Shown here piece by piece: positions 6,571-8,713 of a stretch of 8,713 nt of DNA. The stretch comes from an uncultured Bacilli bacterium (lineage in GTDB: Bacteria > Bacillota_I > Bacilli_A > RF39 > UBA660), in NCBI GenBank assembly GCA_948874605.1, contig CAQRXS010000056.1, positions 1 to 8,713 of the forward strand. Direction: 5' to 3'. The number at the start of each line of letters is the position of its first letter. The first letter of the stretch is position 1. The notes under the pieces were generated by a model. It was not told the DNA's origin. It did not search any database and was given only the letters and a program-made list of their open reading frames with translations. Made by a program: the position numbers and the translations under genes.

Positions 6571-6599
6571 ATTTTATGAAAAACAAATGGATTTGTCAA
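6571..6599 (-). promoter_or_regulatory. Promoter of the NAD salvage cluster (pncA)
   Basis: TTGACA (6599-6594), 17-nt spacer, TAAAAT (6576-6571): a perfect -35 with a good -10. The predicted start near 6564 gives a leader of about 80 nt before the pncA ATG at 6482. No further promoter of this quality was noticed before nrtR, consistent with one long transcript. Confidence 0.7.
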
Positions 6600-6606
6600 C
6601 TATTTT

Positions 6607-6624
6607 TTGATATATGTTGATATA
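6607..6624. repeat. Tandem direct repeat upstream of the pncA -35
   Basis: TTGATATA occurs twice on the plus strand (6607-6614 and 6617-6624), offset by exactly 10 bp, one helical turn. It sits 8 bp upstream of the -35. The layout is that of tandem half-sites for a DNA-binding protein, possibly an activator. Chance similarity is possible in such AT-rich DNA. Confidence 0.4.
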
Positions 6625-6674
6625 AAATAAGAATAATCTATTTTTAACCTTTAATTTATATATACTTTTATACG

Positions 6675-6702
6675 AAAAAAAAAGAAGAAATTTTATTCCT
6701 TC
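6675..6702 (-). terminator. Intrinsic terminator after the DUF1835/DUF3658 pseudogene
   Basis: GAAGGAA (6702-6696) pairs with TTTCTTC (6690-6684) over a 5-nt TAAAA loop, with one G-T wobble, followed by nine T (6683-6675). The stop codon of the reading frame lies in the loop. It separates the upstream transcript from the pncA promoter. Confidence 0.65.
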
Positions 6703-7474
6703 ACTCTTACATATTCTTTTCCATTTTTCAAAGTTCTTACAATTTTTCCATTATTTATTAAATTTTCAATTAAATATTTATATAATAAATCATTTGCATC
6801 ATTAACGATTTTATGGCCCATAAGCATGGCTATTAAATGATATAGTGAAACTTCTCCCATTTTTTTTAAGACGTTTAAGATTTCTTTGTCAAAATAATTT
6901 ATTGGTACGCTTAAAACTTTTCCATTCACTATATATCTTAATTTTGAATTTTCGTTTACTAATCGCTTCCATTCATCAGCATAATATTCAATTTCTTTTT
7001 CACTTAAAATATGTTCTCTTTTAAGCAGTTCTGGTATTTCACTACCATCCATCATATCAATTGATAAACAATGGTAATTAAATTCTTCTGAAAAAATGAC
7101 AGATATTTTTTTATTTTTAATTTTTGAACAAAGATAAAGTAGTAAACAATAATCATCGCAATTTAGGTGGCTTGACCATATACGAATCAAATCTATATCT
7201 TTCATATTTTCTTCTAATAAGTTCATTTCCAATTTAAAGTCATATCCATTCTCAAAAGGAATATATTCTCTTGAACCGTATAACTCTTTTAATGAAGCCC
7301 TCGAATAATTTTCTACTTCATGTAGATCACCAAATGATAGTTGTAATGGTAAGTTTAATTTAAATTATTGATTTTCGCCGCTTTTAAACAACCTGATGCT
7401 GCATCGCCATGAACTATATCAATAATTTTTGATTTAGAACCATTAAAATTTTTCATATATAACATTTCTTCCAT
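6693..7474 (-). pseudogene. Broken DUF1835/DUF3658-domain gene (frameshift, shortened N-terminal domain)
   Basis: A good start exists at ATG 7474 with GGAGGA 4 nt upstream. The first frame gives 39 residues including IIDIVHGDAASGCLKAAK, the opening motif of DUF1835, then stops at TAA (7357-7355). The -1 frame is open from 7364 to 6693 and continues with LPLQLSFGDL, matching the later DUF1835 'ALSIGDI' segment. The C-terminal DUF3658 region follows, with WKRLVNENSKLRYIVNGKVLS and YFDKEIL. From memory, intact relatives have about 45 to 50 more residues between the two motifs, so a non-triplet internal deletion best explains both the gap and the frame change. The C-terminal part alone could still be made (a TTG at 7232 or ATG at 7226), but no ribosome site supports this. 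The family has no established function that I know of. Alternatives are a sequencing error or programmed frameshifting at TTTAAAT. Confidence 0.72.
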
Positions 7475-7498
7475 TGAGTCCTCCAAAATATATATTTT

Positions 7499-7513
7499 GC
7501 GTGAATTTTACGC
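7499..7513. promoter_or_regulatory. Palindrome over the -10 of the DUF1835 gene promoter
   Basis: GCGTGAATTTTACGC is a 15-bp near-perfect inverted repeat with one mismatched pair. Its GCGT/ACGC arms stand out in the AT-rich background. It covers the predicted -10 (7505-7510), the usual place for a repressor site. Confidence 0.4.
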
Positions 7514-7533
7514 TTTTCTAAAGTTAATCACAA
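7505..7533 (-). promoter_or_regulatory. Possible promoter of the DUF1835/DUF3658 gene
   Basis: TTGTGA (7533-7528), 17-nt spacer, TAAAAT (7510-7505). The predicted start near 7498 leaves about 24 nt before the ATG at 7474. Matches are moderate (four of six at -35, five of six at -10). I see no clear terminator between this site and the gene ending at 7550, so read-through is also possible. Confidence 0.4.
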
Positions 7534-7549
7534 ACAATTCTGAGTTGAG

Positions 7550-7921
7550 TTAAGAATTTTTTTGACTAAATGTTTTTTTTAAAATTTGTCCACAAGATTT
7601 ACACGTAATTTTCATTTCATATTCCAGTATTTTTTTATCTAATAGGGTAATTAATGGTTCGTTATCTTTCGGACAACAAAACCTATTTTTTATTTTGATT
7701 AGTTCAGCTTCGGAATTTTCGCCTACTCTGCTATCATCAAATTCTATTAGTATAGAACCTTCACTTTTACATTTGCATTTAAATTTTAATTCTAATTTAT
7801 CGTAAGTTGAATAACATAAATAACCTATATTTTCGTTACATGTATTACAATACATCCAGCCGCCATAATTTGTAGCTAGTCTTGTGTTAACTAATTCTTT
7901 CGTTTTTAATACTCTTGCCAT
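7550..7921 (-). CDS. Small protein with two zinc-ribbon-like cysteine clusters, function unknown
   Basis: I do not recognise a named family. The 123-residue protein has two similar halves. The first has CxxC (25-28, YCNTC) and CxC (49-51, KCKC). The second has CC (82-83, FCCPKD) and CxxC (107-110, CKSCG). Each half could bind one zinc ion as a ribbon. The N-terminal segment (TKELVNTRLATNYGGWMYC) is polar with no signal peptide or membrane stretch, so the protein should be cytoplasmic. The start at 7921 has GAAAGG 9 nt upstream. It lies 29 nt after the GyrI-like gene with no terminator between them, so the two are probably co-transcribed. A nucleic-acid or protein-binding adaptor role is a guess. 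Confidence 0.75.
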   Translation of the reverse strand: MARVLKTKELVNTRLATNYGGWMYCNTCNENIGYLCYSTYDKLELKFKCKCKSEGSILIEFDDSRVGENSEAELIKIKNRFCCPKDNEPLITLLDKKILEYEMKITCKSCGQILKKTFSQKNS

Positions 7922-7950
7922 TTTTAAATACCTTTCAAATTTATATTCAA

Positions 7951-8586
7951 TTAATATTTCTTCTTAAGTGGATGCCTTATAACTGTTTTTAGTTTTGCAA
8001 CATCGCATTTTCTTGGATCACTTAAATAGATTTCATGATGGTATCTTGTATCCGTTATATCCACTTCGTAATCTTGCTCAACCGCAAATTTGTGCATTGC
8101 TTCAACTGTAGTAGGTTCATCATCATAAGATCCTACATGCATACATTGGACACAAAGACCTTCATCATAGGTTAAAAATTCAACTTTTGAAAAATCTTGT
8201 TTTTTCTTCTTTGTAGCTTCTTCTATAGCCCATTCAAAATCTTCTTTTGTGACAAAATCGGGTAATCTTATTAGTGAGATAAACTCCATGTCATCTTTTC
8301 TATTATAATCCATACCTTTTGTATTTTCTTGCCACCAAAAACCTTCTAAAGGTGGTACTACATATTCAAAGTAGCCATCTATTTTATGGTCTCCTTTATA
8401 GCTCATTTTAATAGTAAATGCAATTCCATATAATAAGCTGATGCTTTTTTTATAATCACCATTCTCATCATTAGGATTTCCTTTCCCTCTTACAGCAATA
8501 TAATTCATTTTAGGGATTTCCACTATGCTAGGTTTATTTTTGGGCATATAAAATTCTTTATATTCTTTTTTATAATCAAAAGCCAT
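7951..8586 (-). CDS. GyrI-like small-molecule binding domain protein (Lin2189/SAV2435 type)
   Basis: A stand-alone GyrI-like (SbmC/effector-binding superfamily) protein of 211 residues with no DNA-binding domain. Sequence landmarks recalled from the Listeria Lin2189 / S. aureus SAV2435 group are FDYKKEYKE (3-11), NYIAVRGKGNPN (28-39), PPLEGFWW (78-85), EGLCVQCMHVGSYDDEP (142-158) and HHEIYLSDPRK near the C-terminus. Members bind hydrophobic or cationic compounds, and some GyrI-like proteins hydrolyse cyclopropanoid toxins using Trp and Glu residues; W84/W85 and E81 are candidates for such a pocket. I place the start at 8586 rather than 8592: AAGGAG (8600-8595) is 8 nt from the former but only 2 nt from the latter, and relatives begin with M-x-FDYKKE. 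First gene of a two-gene unit with the zinc-ribbon protein. Role in drug sensing or detoxification is inference. Confidence 0.88.
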   Translation of the reverse strand: MAFDYKKEYKEFYMPKNKPSIVEIPKMNYIAVRGKGNPNDENGDYKKSISLLYGIAFTIKMSYKGDHKIDGYFEYVVPPLEGFWWQENTKGMDYNRKDDMEFISLIRLPDFVTKEDFEWAIEEATKKKKQDFSKVEFLTYDEGLCVQCMHVGSYDDEPTTVEAMHKFAVEQDYEVDITDTRYHHEIYLSDPRKCDVAKLKTVIRHPLKKKY

Positions 8587-8594
8587 ATTCATTT

Positions 8595-8600
8595 CTCCTT
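8595..8600 (-). promoter_or_regulatory. Ribosome binding site deciding the GyrI-like start
   Basis: AAGGAG lies 8 nt before the ATG at 8586 and only 2 nt before the ATG at 8592, favouring the inner start. Confidence 0.7.
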
Positions 8601-8612
8601 TTTAATATCTCT

Positions 8613-8641
8613 ATTATACCATGTATAATACATGGTGGTAA
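8613..8641 (-). promoter_or_regulatory. Promoter of the GyrI-like gene (extended -10)
   Basis: TTACCA (8641-8636), 17-nt spacer, TATAAT (8618-8613), with TGG directly before the -10 giving an extended TGn element. The start is predicted near 8606, just ahead of the AAGGAG site, so the leader is very short. The spacer is filled by a perfect palindrome. Confidence 0.65.
8618..8636. promoter_or_regulatory. Perfect 19-bp palindrome between -35 and -10 (candidate operator)
   Basis: ACCATGTATAATACATGGT has two perfect 9-bp arms around a single central base. It runs from the edge of the -10 to the edge of the -35. A second, overlapping inverted repeat, ATTATAC-CAT-GTATAAT, covers 8613-8629. The position fits a dimeric repressor, or a MerR-type spacer-twisting activator, though the 17-bp spacing argues against the latter. 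No regulator gene for it is in the window. Confidence 0.6.
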
Positions 8642-8713
8642 ATTGATGAAGTAGAATATTCAGGATAAAAACACGAAAAAAGGTATTGACAAGTTATGAG
8701 GATAAAAAAATAA

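Noticed and set aside
7524..7556. AATTCT/AGAATT hairpin as a terminator of the zinc-ribbon gene
   Set aside because: The stem is only 6 bp with an 11-nt loop and is not followed by a U-run.
8618..8636. Divergent plus-strand promoter using TATAAT within the palindrome
   Set aside because: No suitable -35 is found 16 to 18 nt upstream, and no plus-strand reading frame follows.
8686..8713. Rightward promoter starting with TTGACA at the right edge
   Set aside because: The -10 would fall at or beyond the window end, and no plus-strand gene is visible to support it.

Overview
The window looks like a chromosomal segment of a low-GC Gram-positive bacterium (Firmicutes or a related uncultured Bacilli/Mollicutes-type lineage). 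It is strongly A+T rich, nearly all ribosome sites are AAGGA/GGAGG type, the protein sequences resemble Firmicutes families, and the code is standard: tryptophans are TGG and TGA ends nadE. Every gene I can support is on the minus strand, so transcription runs right to left.

Right part (about 8700 to 7550): a two-gene unit of a GyrI-like ligand-binding protein (Lin2189/SAV2435 type) and a small protein with two zinc-ribbon-like halves. Its promoter has a perfect 19-bp palindrome filling the -35/-10 spacer, a good candidate operator. Next (7474 to 6693) is a broken DUF1835/DUF3658 gene. It is split by a -1 frame change, seems to lack part of its N-terminal domain, and has its own likely promoter and an intrinsic terminator.

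Middle and left part (6599 to 295): a compact NAD salvage cluster, pncA - pncB - Nudix hydrolase - nadE - prs - nadD - nrtR-like regulator. A strong promoter precedes pncA, with upstream direct repeats and a leader containing alternative inverted repeats. Intergenic gaps are 44, 1, 16, 7, 1 and 70 nt, and the regulator has an extra extended -10 promoter of its own. Together the enzymes can rebuild NAD from both products of NAD glycohydrolysis. Nicotinamide goes to nicotinate (PncA). ADP-ribose goes to ribose-5-phosphate plus AMP (Nudix), then to PRPP (Prs). Nicotinate plus PRPP gives NaMN (PncB), then NaAD (NadD), then NAD (NadE). The last gene encodes a Nudix-winged-helix protein with a degraded catalytic box, as expected of an NrtR-type ADP-ribose sensor.

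Left edge (about 1 to 110): no protein gene. A consensus promoter faces left into a boxA-like leader of the kind found before rRNA genes in Firmicutes, so an rRNA operon probably begins just outside the window.

I see no mobile element, CRISPR array, tRNA or phage gene. The most informative items for follow-up are the closed ADP-ribose recycling operon with its sensor, the pncA control region, the 19-bp GyrI operator, and the split DUF1835 gene whose two frames meet at a slippery-type heptamer directly before a stop codon.
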